Position numbers and translations under genes: made by a program. From contig NC_019966.1 in NCBI RefSeq assembly GCF_000328565.1, forward strand, positions 1,984,001 through 2,048,000: a stretch of 64,000 nt of DNA, in the 5' to 3' direction. The notes beneath the pieces are model-generated. The model was not told the origin of the DNA, made no database searches, and saw only the letters and a list, made by a program, of their open reading frames with translations. This stretch comes from Mycobacterium sp. JS623 (lineage in GTDB: Bacteria; Actinomycetota; Actinomycetes; Mycobacteriales; Mycobacteriaceae). Below are positions 7,384-16,854 of this stretch, piece by piece; within the stretch, counting starts at the first letter, position 1, and the number at the start of each line of letters is the position of its first letter.

Positions 7384-10304
7384 TGTCCCCCCTCGGGATT
7401 CATCGGACCCACGCTCAGCGGCTGTGTGGTGGTTGCGTCTTCTGCTGTTGGAGCTGTGGCCGGGGAGCCAGCCGACGCCTGCGGTGCGGCGTGGGTGTGG
7501 ACTCGTCGTGGCCACCAGAACCAGCGGCCCAGCAGCGCGGCGATCGAGGGCGTCATGAATGAACGGACGACAAATGTGTCGAAGAGGAGTCCGAGCATGA
7601 TGGTGGTGCCGATTTGACCGGCGATGCGTAGATCACTGGTGGCCATAGAGCCCATGGTGAAGGCGAACACCATGCCGGCGGCGGTGACGACCCCGCCGGT
7701 GCCCCCCATGGCGCGGATGATGCCGGTCTTCAGCCCTGCGTGGATCTCTTCCTGGAAGCGGGAGACCAGTAGCAGGTTGTAGTCCGATCCCACGGCCAAC
7801 ATGATCACTATGGCCATCGGGAGCACCAGCCAGTTCAGTGGCATGTGCAAGATGTGCTGCCAGAGCAGCACCGATAGCCCAAAGGATGACGCCAGCGAGA
7901 CAGTGACCGTGCCGACGATGACCGCTGCGGCGACCAGGCTGCGGGTGATGCCGAGCATCACGAGGAAGATCAGGCATACCGATGCCGTGACGGCGATCAT
8001 CAGGTCGTACATGGAGCCGTCGTGCATGTCTTTGTAGGTGGCCGCGGTGCCGCCGAGGTACAGATTGGCGTTCTCCAGCGGTGTTCCCTTCACCGCTTCG
8101 GCGGCGGCCTGCATGATCCGGTCGATGTGCGAGATGCCTTCTGGGGTGGCCGGATCGCCCTTGTGGGTGATGATGTACTGCGCGGATTTTCCGTCTGGGG
8201 ACAAGAACAGCTTGAGGCCGCGGACGAAGTCCGGATTCTGGAACGCCTCGGGCGGCAGGTAGAAGGAGTCGTCGTTCTTGGCCGCATCGAACGCTTGGCC
8301 CATTTCGGTGGCATTCTGCGAGAACGCGTCCATTTGGTTGATCAGGCCGGAGAACGTGCTTGTGGTGGTCATCGTCAGACCTCGCACTGTCTGCAGGGTC
8401 GTAATCAACTGTGGCAGTAGGGCATCTAATTGCGGCAGCAGGACATCGAGCTTGTCGATGTCTTTGGTGACGTTGCCGATGTCGTCGGTGAGCGTGTCGA
8501 TGCCGTCAAGGGTGTCGAACACCGATCGCAGTGACCAACAGATCGGGATGTCGAAGCAGTGGGGTTCCCAATAGAAGTAATTGCGGATCGGGCGCCAGAA
8601 GTCGTCGAAGTCGGCGACGTGATCGCGCAAGTCTTCAGTGTCGGCTTGGATTTGATGAGTTTGACCAGCCAAGTCGTGAGTGACGCCAGTCAGTTGATGG
8701 GTAAGGTCGGCGAGGCGCTGGCTGATATTGATGGTCGCTAGCAGCTCATCGCTCATCTTGTTGAGGTTTTCCATCGCGTCATGCATGTACTTCAGGTTCA
8801 TGATGGTTTGACCGCTTTGCATGCTGATCTGAAACGGGATCGAGCTGTGGTCGATAGGCGTGCCCAGCGGCCGGGTGATGTTTTGCACCCGTGCGATCCC
8901 AGGGATGTGGAAGACACCTCTGGCGATGCGGTCCAGTACCAGCATGTCGGCGGGGTTGCGCAGATCGTGATCGGCCTCGACCATCAGCAGTTCCGGCTCC
9001 ATGCGGGCTTGCGGGAAGTGGCGATCCGAGGCGTGGTAGCCGACGTTGGCCGGGGTGTAGGCGGGTATGTAGTAGCGGTCGTTGTAGTTGGTGGTGTAGG
9101 CCGGTAGCGCCAGCAATCCGACAAGTGCGATCGCGGTGGTGGCGACCAGTACGGCACCGGGCCAGCGCACCACTATGGTGCCGATACGGCGCCAGCCCCG
9201 CTCGCGGTGGGCTCGTTTGGGATCGAACACGCCAAACCGGCTGGCCACGACAACGATCGCTGGCCCCAGCGTCATTGAGGCCGTCAGTACGACCAGCAGA
9301 CCCAACGAGCACGGCGCACCGAGGCTGTGGAAATAGGGCAGCCGGGTAAAGCTCATGCAATACATCGCTCCGGCGACGGTCAGGCCCGATCCCAAGATCA
9401 CATGGGCGGTGCCGGAAAACATGTTGTAGTAGGCAGTTTTGCGATCCAGGCCGCGCGATCGGCCCTCCTGATAGCGGCCCACCCAAAAAATCACGTAGTC
9501 GGTCGAGGCCGCAATCGCAAGGGCGATCAGCAGATTGACCGCAAATGTAGACAGGCCAATGAGGTCGTTGTTGCCCAGCACGGCGATTGCACCGCGGGCG
9601 GCCCCCAGTTCGATTGCGATCGTGAAAAGCATGATGGCCGTGCTAAAGATCGAGCGGTAGACCAGCAACAGCATCACCGCGATCACCGCCAGGGTGACGA
9701 AGGTGATCTTCTTTGCACCCTCATCGCCGTATACGCGCCGGTCGGTGGCCAACGGTCCAGAACCGGTCACATAGGCCTTGACCCCTGGTGGCGGGGGCAC
9801 GCCGTCGACGATGCGTTGCACGGCGCTCACCGACTCGTTGGCTTCGGTGCCGCCCTGATCGCCGCGCAGATTCAACTGCACATAGGCGGCCTTGCCGTCA
9901 GCACTCTGCGAACCCGCTGCGGTTAGCGGGTCACCCCAGAAGTTGTTGATGTGCTCGATATGCGTGGTGTCTTGCGAGAGTTTTTCGATCAGCGTGTCGT
10001 AGAACTGGTGCGCTTGGTCACCGAGCTTGTCCTGTCCTTCCAACAGCACCATCGCTGTGGTGTCGGAATCGAACTGCTGAAAGTTCTTGCCGATGCGCAT
10101 CATCGAGATCGTCGACGGAGCATCCTTGGCCGTCATCGCAACAGAGTGCTCGGCGCCTACCTCTTCCAGCTGCGGCGCAATGACATTCAGCACGACGGTC
10201 AGCGCCAGCCATCCCAAGATTATTGGCACCGAAAGCAACCTGATGGCGCGTGCGATGAAGGGACGAGTCTCTTTGTCGGGAGGCAAGCTGTGTCGCGTGC
10301 TCAT
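7380..10304 (-). CDS. MmpL family RND lipid/siderophore transporter
   Basis: A 974-residue RND transporter of the mycobacterial membrane protein large family. It has an N-terminal transmembrane helix (about 24-44), a periplasmic porter domain, then a helix bundle starting about residue 200 ([16 protein letters not shown]). A second large periplasmic region includes a coiled segment rich in [12 protein letters not shown], and a C-terminal bundle carries the proton-relay helix with [16 protein letters not shown]. Length is usual for MmpL4/5-like members. The start at 10304 overlaps the mmpS stop codon (ATGA), the standard arrangement. Such pairs export lipids, siderophores or drugs; the substrate here is not predictable. 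Confidence 0.95.
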   Translation of the reverse strand: MSTRHSLPPDKETRPFIARAIRLLSVPIILGWLALTVVLNVIAPQLEEVGAEHSVAMTAKDAPSTISMMRIGKNFQQFDSDTTAMVLLEGQDKLGDQAHQFYDTLIEKLSQDTTHIEHINNFWGDPLTAAGSQSADGKAAYVQLNLRGDQGGTEANESVSAVQRIVDGVPPPPGVKAYVTGSGPLATDRRVYGDEGAKKITFVTLAVIAVMLLLVYRSIFSTAIMLFTIAIELGAARGAIAVLGNNDLIGLSTFAVNLLIALAIAASTDYVIFWVGRYQEGRSRGLDRKTAYYNMFSGTAHVILGSGLTVAGAMYCMSFTRLPYFHSLGAPCSLGLLVVLTASMTLGPAIVVVASRFGVFDPKRAHRERGWRRIGTIVVRWPGAVLVATTAIALVGLLALPAYTTNYNDRYYIPAYTPANVGYHASDRHFPQARMEPELLMVEADHDLRNPADMLVLDRIARGVFHIPGIARVQNITRPLGTPIDHSSIPFQISMQSGQTIMNLKYMHDAMENLNKMSDELLATINISQRLADLTHQLTGVTHDLAGQTHQIQADTEDLRDHVADFDDFWRPIRNYFYWEPHCFDIPICWSLRSVFDTLDGIDTLTDDIGNVTKDIDKLDVLLPQLDALLPQLITTLQTVRGLTMTTTSTFSGLINQMDAFSQNATEMGQAFDAAKNDDSFYLPPEAFQNPDFVRGLKLFLSPDGKSAQYIITHKGDPATPEGISHIDRIMQAAAEAVKGTPLENANLYLGGTAATYKDMHDGSMYDLMIAVTASVCLIFLVMLGITRSLVAAAVIVGTVTVSLASSFGLSVLLWQHILHMPLNWLVLPMAIVIMLAVGSDYNLLLVSRFQEEIHAGLKTGIIRAMGGTGGVVTAAGMVFAFTMGSMATSDLRIAGQIGTTIMLGLLFDTFVVRSFMTPSIAALLGRWFWWPRRVHTHAAPQASAGSPATAPTAEDATTTQPLSVGPMNPEGGQ

Positions 10305-10729
10305 GCCGACTTCACCAGGCAAGAGGTCTCAGCGTTATGTGCATCCACCGAATGCTCGTCGCGCACATCACCATTGACAGTGATACGGCAACCGATGCTG
10401 GCACTGTCACCCTGCGCCACCACGTTCGCAGCCACCGCAGTCAACGTCGTCACGAGCATGTGCGACCACGGCAACGTCGCGGCGTCGACGCGCTGGGGCT
10501 GTGCATTCTCATCCAGGTAGTTGATGTCGGCGACCGTCCCTGGGGGGCCGAAAATCTCGTAGAGCACCCGCTTCGGGTTGAACTGGACGATCGCATCGGT
10601 GTTGCCGACATCGGGACGGTAGACGCTTGAGCCGAAGATCCCATGGAGTCGCGAGACCGTGAACGCCGCGATGACCACGACGATCACCATCACCATCGGT
10701 ACCCACGCACGTTTGACAACTCTGGTCAT
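10301..10729 (-). CDS. MmpS family accessory protein
   Basis: A 142-residue protein with one N-terminal transmembrane helix ([16 protein letters not shown]) and an external domain with the MmpS pattern [19 protein letters not shown] and [10 protein letters not shown]. This matches MmpS4/5, the periplasmic partner that joins MmpL. The ATG at 10729 has AAGGGAAG just upstream and is preferred over the one at 10774. It is the first gene of a five-gene minus-strand operon (MmpS, MmpL, DUF732, DUF5078, secreted protein) divergent from a TetR regulator, the layout of the MmpS5-MmpL5 systems. Confidence 0.93.
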   Translation of the reverse strand: MTRVVKRAWVPMVMVIVVVIAAFTVSRLHGIFGSSVYRPDVGNTDAIVQFNPKRVLYEIFGPPGTVADINYLDENAQPQRVDAATLPWSHMLVTTLTAVAANVVAQGDSASIGCRITVNGDVRDEHSVDAHNAETSCLVKSA

Positions 10730-10764
10730 CTTCTTCCCTTGGAATCGATGGATGTCGCGGTGGC

Positions 10765-10819
10765 TGACAAACAACGCAAAATGTCAGTCGTTAGTCTGGG
10801 CCACGACAGCCTGACTGTC
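10765..10819. promoter_or_regulatory. Inverted repeats in the mmpS/tetR intergenic region, candidate operator
   Basis: Two dyads sit side by side: TGACA-N12-TGTCA at 10765-10786 and GACAG-N5-CTGTC at 10805-10819. They are built from the same TGACA/CTGTC words. A TTGACA that could be the mmpS -35 box lies on the minus strand at 10816-10821, beside the second dyad. This is the expected place for the TetR encoded at 10892 to bind. Confidence 0.5.
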
Positions 10820-10878
10820 AAGTCGGCCTAACCGCGCGAAACCTGGGCTGCGCAGCACCGGACATTTGACGTCTTGTG

Positions 10879-10884
10879 TAATAT
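10879..10884 (+). promoter_or_regulatory. -10 box for leaderless tetR
   Basis: TAATAT lies seven bases before the ATG at 10892, so transcription would begin at or next to the start codon. No ribosome site precedes this ATG, which fits a leaderless mRNA, common in mycobacteria. No good -35 is seen. Confidence 0.5.
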
Positions 10885-10891
10885 CAGCTGC

Positions 10892-11518
10892 ATGCCCCGA
10901 GGATCACGCAGTCAGCCGTCCGCACTGGCCAGCGCGGACGATGCGCGTGAGCGAATCCTGGCCGCCGCGGAGCGCTGCATCGTTCGCCACGGAATTCGCA
11001 AGACCACGATGGATGACATTGCGTCCGAGGTCGGGTTGTCGCGGCCCAGCGTGTATCGCTATTTCGCCGATCGCGACGATCTGCTCATCGAGCTGAACAT
11101 CAGGCACGCGCGGGAGTTGATCAACCGAGCACACAAGTCCATGTCCCGGCAGAGCAGCCTTCGGGATCAGATCATCGAAGGTCTCCTCTACATCGCCGAG
11201 CACGCCCGACAGGACCCGCTGACGCGGCACGTGATCGACCCCGATGGCACGAACCTGGGCCGGCGAATGATCACTTCAGGAACTTCAGAGATGCTCAGAG
11301 CCGAACTCTTTGATCCGTACCTCGACGCCGCCATCGCCAACAATGAACTGCCGCGTGGTCTGCCGCGGGCGGAAATCCACTTGTGGTTGGGAGGCCTCGG
11401 GACGATGCTGATGCGCGGTCTCGAGGATGGTGAAGCCGACCTCAAGCGGTACCGCTCGATGCTACGGCGGTTCGTCGCCCCCGCCTTCACCAGCCCAAAC
11501 GCTCCCGCAGAGGCGTGA
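10892..11518 (+). CDS. TetR family regulator of the MmpS-MmpL operon
   Basis: A 208-residue TetR protein. The helix-turn-helix is TTMDDIASEVGLSRPSVYRYF, preceded by ERILAAAERCIVRHG. The C-terminal domain (LTRHVIDPDGTNLGRRM, LWLGGLGTMLMRG) is the effector-binding region. The divergent arrangement with mmpS resembles MmpR5/Rv0678-type control of an MmpS/MmpL pump, although Rv0678 itself is MarR-like. The start at 10892 is chosen because the -10 box at 10879 would lie inside any longer protein. Repression of the pump is inference from position. Confidence 0.9.
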   Translation: MPRGSRSQPSALASADDARERILAAAERCIVRHGIRKTTMDDIASEVGLSRPSVYRYFADRDDLLIELNIRHARELINRAHKSMSRQSSLRDQIIEGLLYIAEHARQDPLTRHVIDPDGTNLGRRMITSGTSEMLRAELFDPYLDAAIANNELPRGLPRAEIHLWLGGLGTMLMRGLEDGEADLKRYRSMLRRFVAPAFTSPNAPAEA

Positions 11519-11858
11519 TCAGCTGACACGGCCGCGCCACCGGCAACCGTCGAACCTCGCGCGCTGAACCCCCGCGCCGTAGAGTCTCCGGCGCGACAAA
11601 ATACGAGATGCGTCACTCGTCTGAAGCCTTACCAAAAGACATCGATTGGGTCTTGACAGCGCCTTTGGTGCGGGTTCATGCTGACACATGACGTTAATCG
11701 TCAGGTGATAGATAGCTAGATTGTGGGGAAAGTGATGACCCGACCCGGCAGAGAGCATCAGCCGGCTCAGCTGGCCGGCAGCACGCTTCAACATGCCCAC
11801 GCCTAGCGTCGCCAATCATTCGAGGTTGGCGACTCGCTCGACCACCGATCACACGTAC
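11519..11858. other. Non-coding stretch, nothing recognised
   Basis: A locally AT-richer segment around 11680-11730, with no frame having a ribosome site and protein-like composition. No RNA gene or repeat was recognised. Confidence 0.45.
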
Positions 11859-11960
11859 ATGAAGGTCCCCGTCATGAAGGCAATGACACACTCTGAAACC
11901 CCGGACACCGCAATCTATTTGGCCGGGTCTGGTTCCGCCCACGACTTTCTATTGGTGTAG
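11859..11960 (+). CDS. Possible 33-residue leader or small protein
   Basis: An ATG frame (MKVPVMKAMTHSETPD...) that ends two bases before the GTG start of the next gene. Composition is ordinary and the tight spacing suggests it could be the first gene or a leader of the 12-kb operon. There is no ribosome site and no known family, so it is only a candidate. Confidence 0.25.
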   Translation: MKVPVMKAMTHSETPDTAIYLAGSGSAHDFLLV

Positions 11961-11962
11961 CC

Positions 11963-12151
11963 GTGTGGACACTCATCACTAGTCACGGTCAGCGGGTAGC
12001 CAATATCCGCTCGGAGATGGATGCACGCCGAACCGTCCACATGCTTGGCATTACACAGTTGCGCGGCCCCTATTCCTGGGACGTTGTAGACCACCACGGG
12101 CGTCGGTTCGTCGCCGAGATCAGGCATCGATCGGGCGGAGACTGGCAATGA
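11963..12151 (+). CDS. Small hypothetical protein
   Basis: A 62-residue protein with a GTG start, overlapping the following gene by four bases (ATGA). It has no signal or membrane segment. Alternating hydrophobic residues (WDVVDHHGRRFVAEI) suggest a small beta-rich domain. I do not recognise a family. It is the first clear gene of a closely packed plus-strand set of small proteins (11963-13225) that leads into an alpha/beta hydrolase. Confidence 0.5.
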   Translation: MWTLITSHGQRVANIRSEMDARRTVHMLGITQLRGPYSWDVVDHHGRRFVAEIRHRSGGDWQ

Positions 12152-12354
12152 TTGTCGGGCGCAATCCGCGTCTTCCGGTTATCGGTGACAGCGTCCTGTT
12201 GCGAGCAGGTACTAGGAGCGGTGTCGGCATCATCGTCGACACGAACGCGATTGGTTACAAGGTCTATTGGCGCAATGGGAGGGGCAAGCTTTCTTGGCAT
12301 CGTCGCCGCGAATTGACCGTCCCCCGACTCGACTACGGACGGCAGTGGCCATGA
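12148..12354 (+). CDS. Small KOW/SH3-like protein (DUF1918-like)
   Basis: A 68-residue protein. Its core (IGDSVLLRAG, GVGIIVDTNAIGYKVYW, then a basic tail KLSWHRRREL) has the GD.V......G.I.........V.W pattern of DUF1918/KOW-type beta barrels, which in actinobacteria are short soluble proteins of unknown role. The match is by pattern only. It overlaps the preceding gene by four bases, and the next gene of similar type lies 61 bases downstream. Confidence 0.55.
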   Translation: MIVGRNPRLPVIGDSVLLRAGTRSGVGIIVDTNAIGYKVYWRNGRGKLSWHRRRELTVPRLDYGRQWP

Positions 12355-12415
12355 CGCACCTTTGGCTCGCAGGTCCGCGATGGCAATGGTTCTAGAACTC
12401 GTTGGAGGGTTGTAA

Positions 12416-12562
12416 ATGAACTTTCAGATAGGGGACAGGGTCCGCGACGGCATGCACGTCGGCATTGTCACTGATGTTGGCACAGTACTGGTCCAGGTCA
12501 AGCCAGACGACGGCGGCCTACGCGTGGTGTGCCCGTGGGAACTCATGAAGGTTCTTGGCTGA
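12416..12562 (+). CDS. 48-residue KOW/SH3-like protein
   Basis: A short frame reading MNFQIGDRVRDGMHVGIVTD and ending WELMKVLG. The GDRV...G.V.DVGTVLVQV pattern is again that of a small SH3/KOW-like barrel, as in the preceding gene. The ATG has GGAGGG nine bases upstream, and its stop lies one base before the ATG of the next gene at 12564. These features support a real gene despite its size. Function unknown. Confidence 0.6.
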   Translation: MNFQIGDRVRDGMHVGIVTDVGTVLVQVKPDDGGLRVVCPWELMKVLG

Positions 12563-12563
12563 C

Positions 12564-12968
12564 ATGAAAGAACTTTCGCGTGAGGCCAGTTTGGCATGGA
12601 CGCTCGCGGACGCGGTCAAGCCGTACCTGAGCGGGATTGAACGCAATCATGTCTTCATGGCAATCGGCGCTGGGGAGACATTCGCAGCGGTTCGGGGAAT
12701 GGTCAAATCGGTTGCCGTCAAGCGAATCACCCTGCGGCCCGACCTGGTGCAAGAGTGCATAACGTGGCTTCAGGCCTATGTTGGGCATGAGGATGAGCAG
12801 TACCTTCGTCGCCTCATCGCGGAGTATTTGGTTCCGTTGTCGGTCCACGTTCCCGCGGCGGTACGGGTCGACCGTCAGCCAAGCTCGTCAAGGGTCGATC
12901 AGCTGGTTGCCCTTACGGCACAACGTCATCGGTTTGTGTCGGCGACCGGCACGGCATGGCTTCGTTAG
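12564..12968 (+). CDS. Unrecognised protein, paralogue of the product of 15728-16117
   Basis: A 134-residue protein. The core (about residues 10-95) contains LAWTLADAVKPYLSG, MAIGAGETFAAVRGMV and YVGHEDEQYLRRLI. The same blocks in the same order occur in the protein encoded next to sthA: LAWALADAAKPHL, IAIGLNETFVAIRNLI, HIGHEDERYLRGLV. The conserved GHEDE-x-YLR motif is striking. No signal peptide or membrane segment. I know no named family with this pattern. It is preceded by the 48-residue gene with one base between them. The C-terminal 35 residues are unique and probably disordered. Confidence 0.7.
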   Translation: MKELSREASLAWTLADAVKPYLSGIERNHVFMAIGAGETFAAVRGMVKSVAVKRITLRPDLVQECITWLQAYVGHEDEQYLRRLIAEYLVPLSVHVPAAVRVDRQPSSSRVDQLVALTAQRHRFVSATGTAWLR

Positions 12969-13225
12969 CCCGATACGGCATGGAGATGAGGGCAATACAG
13001 CAGCGACCATGGTCATCCGCCACGACCGCGGATGCACTGGAACAGGAAGTGGTTTTCAACACCGCGGCCACTGTGGCGCCACAGCGTCACGGGCCCGGCT
13101 GCCGATTCTTCACCAGTCTGTGGCGAGCGCTGGCGGACTGGACGAACGCATCACATCGGCGTCCGTACTCCCCGCCGTACTATCTTGAGGTCGCCCGCCT
13201 GTCCCGTGAAATCGACCGCTTATGA
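12956..13225 (+). CDS. Small hypothetical protein
   Basis: An 89-residue frame with possible ATG starts at 12956, 12980 and 12986. The C-terminal half (CRFFTSLWRALADWTNASHRR, PPYYLEVARLSREID) looks like a real helical protein. The stop codon overlaps the ATG of the following hydrolase gene (ATGA), which supports coding. The N-terminal overlap with the previous gene favours one of the later starts. No family recognised. Confidence 0.45.
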   Translation: MASLARYGMEMRAIQQRPWSSATTADALEQEVVFNTAATVAPQRHGPGCRFFTSLWRALADWTNASHRRPYSPPYYLEVARLSREIDRL

Positions 13226-14262
13226 ATGCGGTCGCAAGCCTTGGGATCTGCTCTACTCGTTGCCGCGATCGCGACGTCCACCCCTGCTGCATGTTGCAGA
13301 AGGACCATTGCCGACCGCATCTTGCTCCGATCAGCTGGCGGCACAATGTGGTAACGACCAGCGACGGCGTGCAGCTGGCCGTACGTGACTACGACCCTCC
13401 GGCCCGTACCCACACCGTTGTCTTCCTTCATGGCTTATGCCTTAGTCGTGCCTCCTGGGCACGCCAAATCGATTACCTGCTCCGGCGTTACGGGGACAAC
13501 ACGCGGATCGTTGCCTACGATCACCGCGGTCACGGGGGCTCGAGCGTCGCTCCCATCGGCACCTACCGGATCGATCGGCTCGCCGCTGACCTACAGGAAG
13601 TGCTTAGAACGCTTAACGTCACCGCGCCACTGACCCTGGTCGGCCACTCGATGGGCGCGATGGTAGCGCTGGCGTACCTCAGCGGCCCTGCCAGCGAACG
13701 ATCGCTCGATCCCGACGGACTGGTCCTCGTCGCCAGCGCTGCTGGAAAACTCACCCAACGCGGCCTTGGCCGGCTGTTGGGCACCCCCGCCACACCGCTC
13801 CTGTTCAAGCTGATTCGTCACACTCCTGATTCGGCTCTTAAATTGCTGGCAGGGCCGATGTGCGCGGCGCTGAGCCGATGGTGCAGCTGCGGGCCCGCGC
13901 AGCGCGCAGCGCTGGCCGCCACCGCTGCTGAAGCGCTTGCCACAACAGCCGTGTCAACCGCCGCCGGATTCCTGCCGACCTTATGTGACTACGACGTGTA
14001 CTGTGCGCTGGGCTCCGTCCGCGCGCAGACGGTCGTGGTCAGTGGAGGCGCTGATCTGTTGACGCCGCCCGTGCATTCCCGCGAGTTGGTCCGCGAAATC
14101 CGTGGAGCCGCCCATGTCCACGTTCCGCATGCCGGTCACATGCTGCCGTATGAAGCGCCTCACGTCATCAACCAGGCGATCCGGCAGGCGATGTCGATCC
14201 GCGCCAACGCTCACGTGTGCGGCGGCGCTGGCCGCGGGATGACTGCAACGTTTGATCGCTAA
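13222..14262 (+). CDS. Alpha/beta hydrolase
   Basis: A protein of up to 346 residues with a full alpha/beta-hydrolase core. It has the oxyanion motif FLHGLCLSR, the YDHRGHGGS strand-turn, the nucleophile elbow GHSMGAMVAL, the acid-bearing loop GGADLLTPP and the catalytic His in HAGHMLPYE. The first 45 residues are Cys-rich and not family-like, so the true start may lie nearer VVTTSDGVQL, but only the ATG at 13222 (overlapping the previous stop) is well placed. No signal peptide, so probably cytosolic. The substrate is unknown. It is the last gene of the 12-14 kb plus-strand set and converges with sthA. Confidence 0.88.
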   Translation: MNAVASLGICSTRCRDRDVHPCCMLQKDHCRPHLAPISWRHNVVTTSDGVQLAVRDYDPPARTHTVVFLHGLCLSRASWARQIDYLLRRYGDNTRIVAYDHRGHGGSSVAPIGTYRIDRLAADLQEVLRTLNVTAPLTLVGHSMGAMVALAYLSGPASERSLDPDGLVLVASAAGKLTQRGLGRLLGTPATPLLFKLIRHTPDSALKLLAGPMCAALSRWCSCGPAQRAALAATAAEALATTAVSTAAGFLPTLCDYDVYCALGSVRAQTVVVSGGADLLTPPVHSRELVREIRGAAHVHVPHAGHMLPYEAPHVINQAIRQAMSIRANAHVCGGAGRGMTATFDR

Positions 14263-14296
14263 AGCCACCTGCCGTTTGTGCTTACGCGAAACAGCA

Positions 14297-15703
14297 TCAG
14301 CCGCGGTACCGGCTGAGGATGCGCATCTTGTTCATCACGTCCAAAGCCGCAACCTTGTACGCCTCCGCGAACGTCGGATAGTTGAACACCGCATCCACCA
14401 GATACTCGATTGTGCCGCCACAGCCCATCACCGCCTGGCCGATGTGCACGAGTTCGGTTGCGTTGGTGCCGAAGATGTGCACGCCCAGCAATTTCAGATC
14501 GTTGGGGGAGACCAACAGTTTGAGCATCCCATGAGAGGCGCCTGCGATCTGACCGCGCGCCAGCTCGCGGAAGCGCGACACACCGACCTCGTAAGCGATC
14601 GAGTTCTTGGTGAGCTCGACTTCGGTAGCGCCGACGTAGGACACCTCGGGTATCGAATAGATGCCAATCGGCTGCAGCTTGGGCATGTCCGATACCGGCT
14701 CTCCAAACGCGTGGTGCGCCGCCAGCCGACCCTGTTCGGCCGACGTGGCAGCCAGCGCCGGGAACCCGATAACATCGCCGACGGCGTAGATCTGGTTGAC
14801 TTTCGTTTGGAACTGTTCATCGACGAAGATCCGCCCGCGGCTGTCGACCTCCAGCCCCACATTGGCCAAACGGAGCTGATCGGTTTGGCCTTGGCGCCCA
14901 GCCGAATACATGACAGCCTCAGCGGGTATCTTCTTGCCACTGGCCAAGGTCGTCACGGTGCCGGAGAAGCCGATGTCGACGGCGGTCACCTCCTCGCCGA
15001 ACCGGAACGTCACTGCCAGGTCGCGCAAGTGAAACTGGAGGGCCTCGACGATCTCGGGATCACAGAAATCCAGCATCGTGTGTTGCCTTTCGACCACGGT
15101 GACCTTGGTGCCCAGGGCGGCGAACATCGACGCGTACTCGATGCCGATCACTCCAGCACCCACCACCACCATTGACGCCGGAATGAACTTCAGATTGAGG
15201 ATTCCGTCGGAGTCCAGCACCCTCTGTTCGTCGAATTTGACCCCGGGGGGCCGCGCCGGCCTCGTGCCGGTGGCGATCACGATGTACTCGCCGCGCACGG
15301 AGCAACAGGCACCGCCGGCCGGGTCCGCAATCGCTATGGTGTGCTCGTCGATAAACCTGCCGTGGCCCGTGTAGAGCTCGACGCGATTGCGCATCAGCTG
15401 CGCGCGGACGACGTCCTGCTCCTTATCGACGACGTGCTGGGTGCGGACGAGCAGGTCGGCGGGTGTGATGTGCTGTTTGACGCGGTAACTCGCACCATAG
15501 AGCTCGCGCTGAGTGATGCCGGTCAGATACAGCACCGCCTCGCGAAGCGTCTTCGATGGGATCGTTCCGGTGTTGGCGCAGACACCACCAAGCATTCGGT
15601 CGTGTTCGATCAGCGCCACCGACTTGCCGAGTTTGGCTGCCGCGATAGCCGCCTTCTGCCCGCCGGGACCGGAACCGATGACAACAAGGTCGTACTCGCT
15701 CAT
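14297..15703 (-). CDS. sthA: Soluble pyridine nucleotide transhydrogenase
   Basis: A 468-residue flavoprotein of the dihydrolipoamide dehydrogenase fold. The FAD motif is [10 protein letters not shown]. At the redox-active site it has [10 protein letters not shown], with only one of the two cysteines, which is the SthA hallmark and rules out lipoamide dehydrogenase. The NAD(P) motif is [10 protein letters not shown], and the C-terminal interface contains [16 protein letters not shown] and [16 protein letters not shown] as in known SthA. It interconverts NADPH/NAD+ and NADH/NADP+. It is the last gene of a minus-strand set with an unknown protein and a broken adenylate kinase. Confidence 0.93.
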   Translation of the reverse strand: MSEYDLVVIGSGPGGQKAAIAAAKLGKSVALIEHDRMLGGVCANTGTIPSKTLREAVLYLTGITQRELYGASYRVKQHITPADLLVRTQHVVDKEQDVVRAQLMRNRVELYTGHGRFIDEHTIAIADPAGGACCSVRGEYIVIATGTRPARPPGVKFDEQRVLDSDGILNLKFIPASMVVVGAGVIGIEYASMFAALGTKVTVVERQHTMLDFCDPEIVEALQFHLRDLAVTFRFGEEVTAVDIGFSGTVTTLASGKKIPAEAVMYSAGRQGQTDQLRLANVGLEVDSRGRIFVDEQFQTKVNQIYAVGDVIGFPALAATSAEQGRLAAHHAFGEPVSDMPKLQPIGIYSIPEVSYVGATEVELTKNSIAYEVGVSRFRELARGQIAGASHGMLKLLVSPNDLKLLGVHIFGTNATELVHIGQAVMGCGGTIEYLVDAVFNYPTFAEAYKVAALDVMNKMRILSRYRG

Positions 15704-15727
15704 AGATGGATGCTCCCTACAGTCCTG

Positions 15728-16117
15728 TTACTTGTGCCGGCTGGCGTATGGAGACAGAACCTGCTCGACGAGGCCGCGAAGATACCGCTCGTCCTCGTGG
15801 CCGATGTGTACGTCGAGCCAGTCATGACACCGGTCGATCAGGTCGGCCGGAAGGGCAATCCTCTTGTCTGCTGCTGACGTGATCAGATTTCTGATGGCTA
15901 CGAACGTTTCATTGAGACCGATCGCTATGTACACGTCACTTCGTTCGGCTGCGTTCAGGTGTGGCTTGGCCGCGTCGGCGAGCGCCCATGCGAGATCCGC
16001 TGGGCCCCCCAGTGGCTCGGGCCTGTTCACCAACGCTGGCTCAGCGTGGCTCACCGACTGTCGGGCGGTCTGTCGACGAGGTTGTCGCTGTGTCCCAGCC
16101 AAATTTCTCTTCATCAC
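15728..16117 (-). CDS. Unrecognised protein upstream of sthA, paralogue of the product of 12564-12968
   Basis: A 129-residue protein. The first 40 residues are Arg/Gln-rich and probably disordered. The rest matches the protein at 12564-12968 over about 80 residues (LAWALADAAKPHL, IAIGLNETFVAIRN, KRIALPADLIDRC, GHEDERYLRGL). GTG (16117) and ATG (16114) starts are adjacent, with AGGGGAAG upstream. It lies between the adenylate kinase remnant and sthA with short gaps, so it is probably cotranscribed with sthA. Function unknown; a link to nucleotide or redox balance is only suggested by the neighbours. Confidence 0.72.
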   Translation of the reverse strand: MMKRNLAGTQRQPRRQTARQSVSHAEPALVNRPEPLGGPADLAWALADAAKPHLNAAERSDVYIAIGLNETFVAIRNLITSAADKRIALPADLIDRCHDWLDVHIGHEDERYLRGLVEQVLSPYASRHK

Positions 16118-16132
16118 GCGGACGCTTCCCCT

Positions 16133-16754
16133 TTATCGGCCCAACGCCTGCAGCACGCGCGTGAAGACTTCATCCACTGAGCCCGCTCCGTCGACAGGGA
16201 CGAGATTGTGGGCGTAGTAATCCAGCAGCGGCGCGGCGCGCATGCGGTACATGTGCAACCTGCTTTGGATGGTTTCATCGGTGCCGTCCGCGCGGGCACT
16301 GTTCTTTGCTCGCGCGAGCAGCTCGGTGTCGGGCACCTGTAGATGTAGCACCGCGTCGATGGTGGTATCGCGGGCCCAGCGAGCGGGTCAGTCTCACCGC
16401 CTGCTCAAGCAAGCGTGGATAGCCATCCAGGATGAATCCGCGCCGAAGGCAATCGATTTGGCTGATCCGGTCGGCCATCAGAGCGTTCATCACATTTGAT
16501 GGCACAGGATCACCCGTCTCGAGGTAGTGGTTGGCTGCCACACCGAGTCGTGATCCGACGCTGATGCTTTCGCGTATGAGTTGCTCTGGGGCAATGTGCG
16601 GTATCGCGAACTTGGTGGCAAGCATGTAAGCCTGTGTGCTTTTTCCCGACCCGGGCGGTCCAATCAAGATGGCCCTCACTTGCTTCTGCTGAACGGCGAA
16701 TCGCCTTGGACGGCAAGCACGGCCGCGCGGGTACAACGATGCGATATTCGTCAT
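16133..16754 (-). pseudogene. Adenylate kinase-like gene with a frameshift
   Basis: The N-terminal part reads as an adenylate kinase: P-loop IGPPGSGKSTQA, then the AMP-binding region ESISVGSRLG and RRGFILDGYPRLLEQA. After about 16385 the frame becomes non-protein-like, and the continuation (RDTTIDAVLHLQVPD, RADGTDETIQSRLHMYR, LLDYYAHNLVPVDG) appears in another minus frame until the stop at 16133. One frameshift near 16380-16390 joins the two. It follows an SLG/ARW-coding run with repeated CGCTCGCTGGG. The LID segment is short. It could be a sequencing error, but as given the gene is broken before the catalytic Arg residues of the C-terminal half. Confidence 0.75.
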
Positions 16755-16854
16755 GGTATAGCAATAACATACGAAGATTATATAGAACACGGCATGTGTT
16801 GCAGATAACTCTAGGATTTGCTTTGGGTTCAGGCCCGTCTGCTAGACAGATACA

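Noticed and set aside
12700..12900. DosR-type box searched for near the sthA and small-protein region
   Set aside because: No palindrome close to the GGGACT-x-x-x-x-AGTCCC pattern was found.
14252..15175. 307-codon plus-strand frame
   Set aside because: It is antisense to sthA, with His/Arg/Gln-rich composition.
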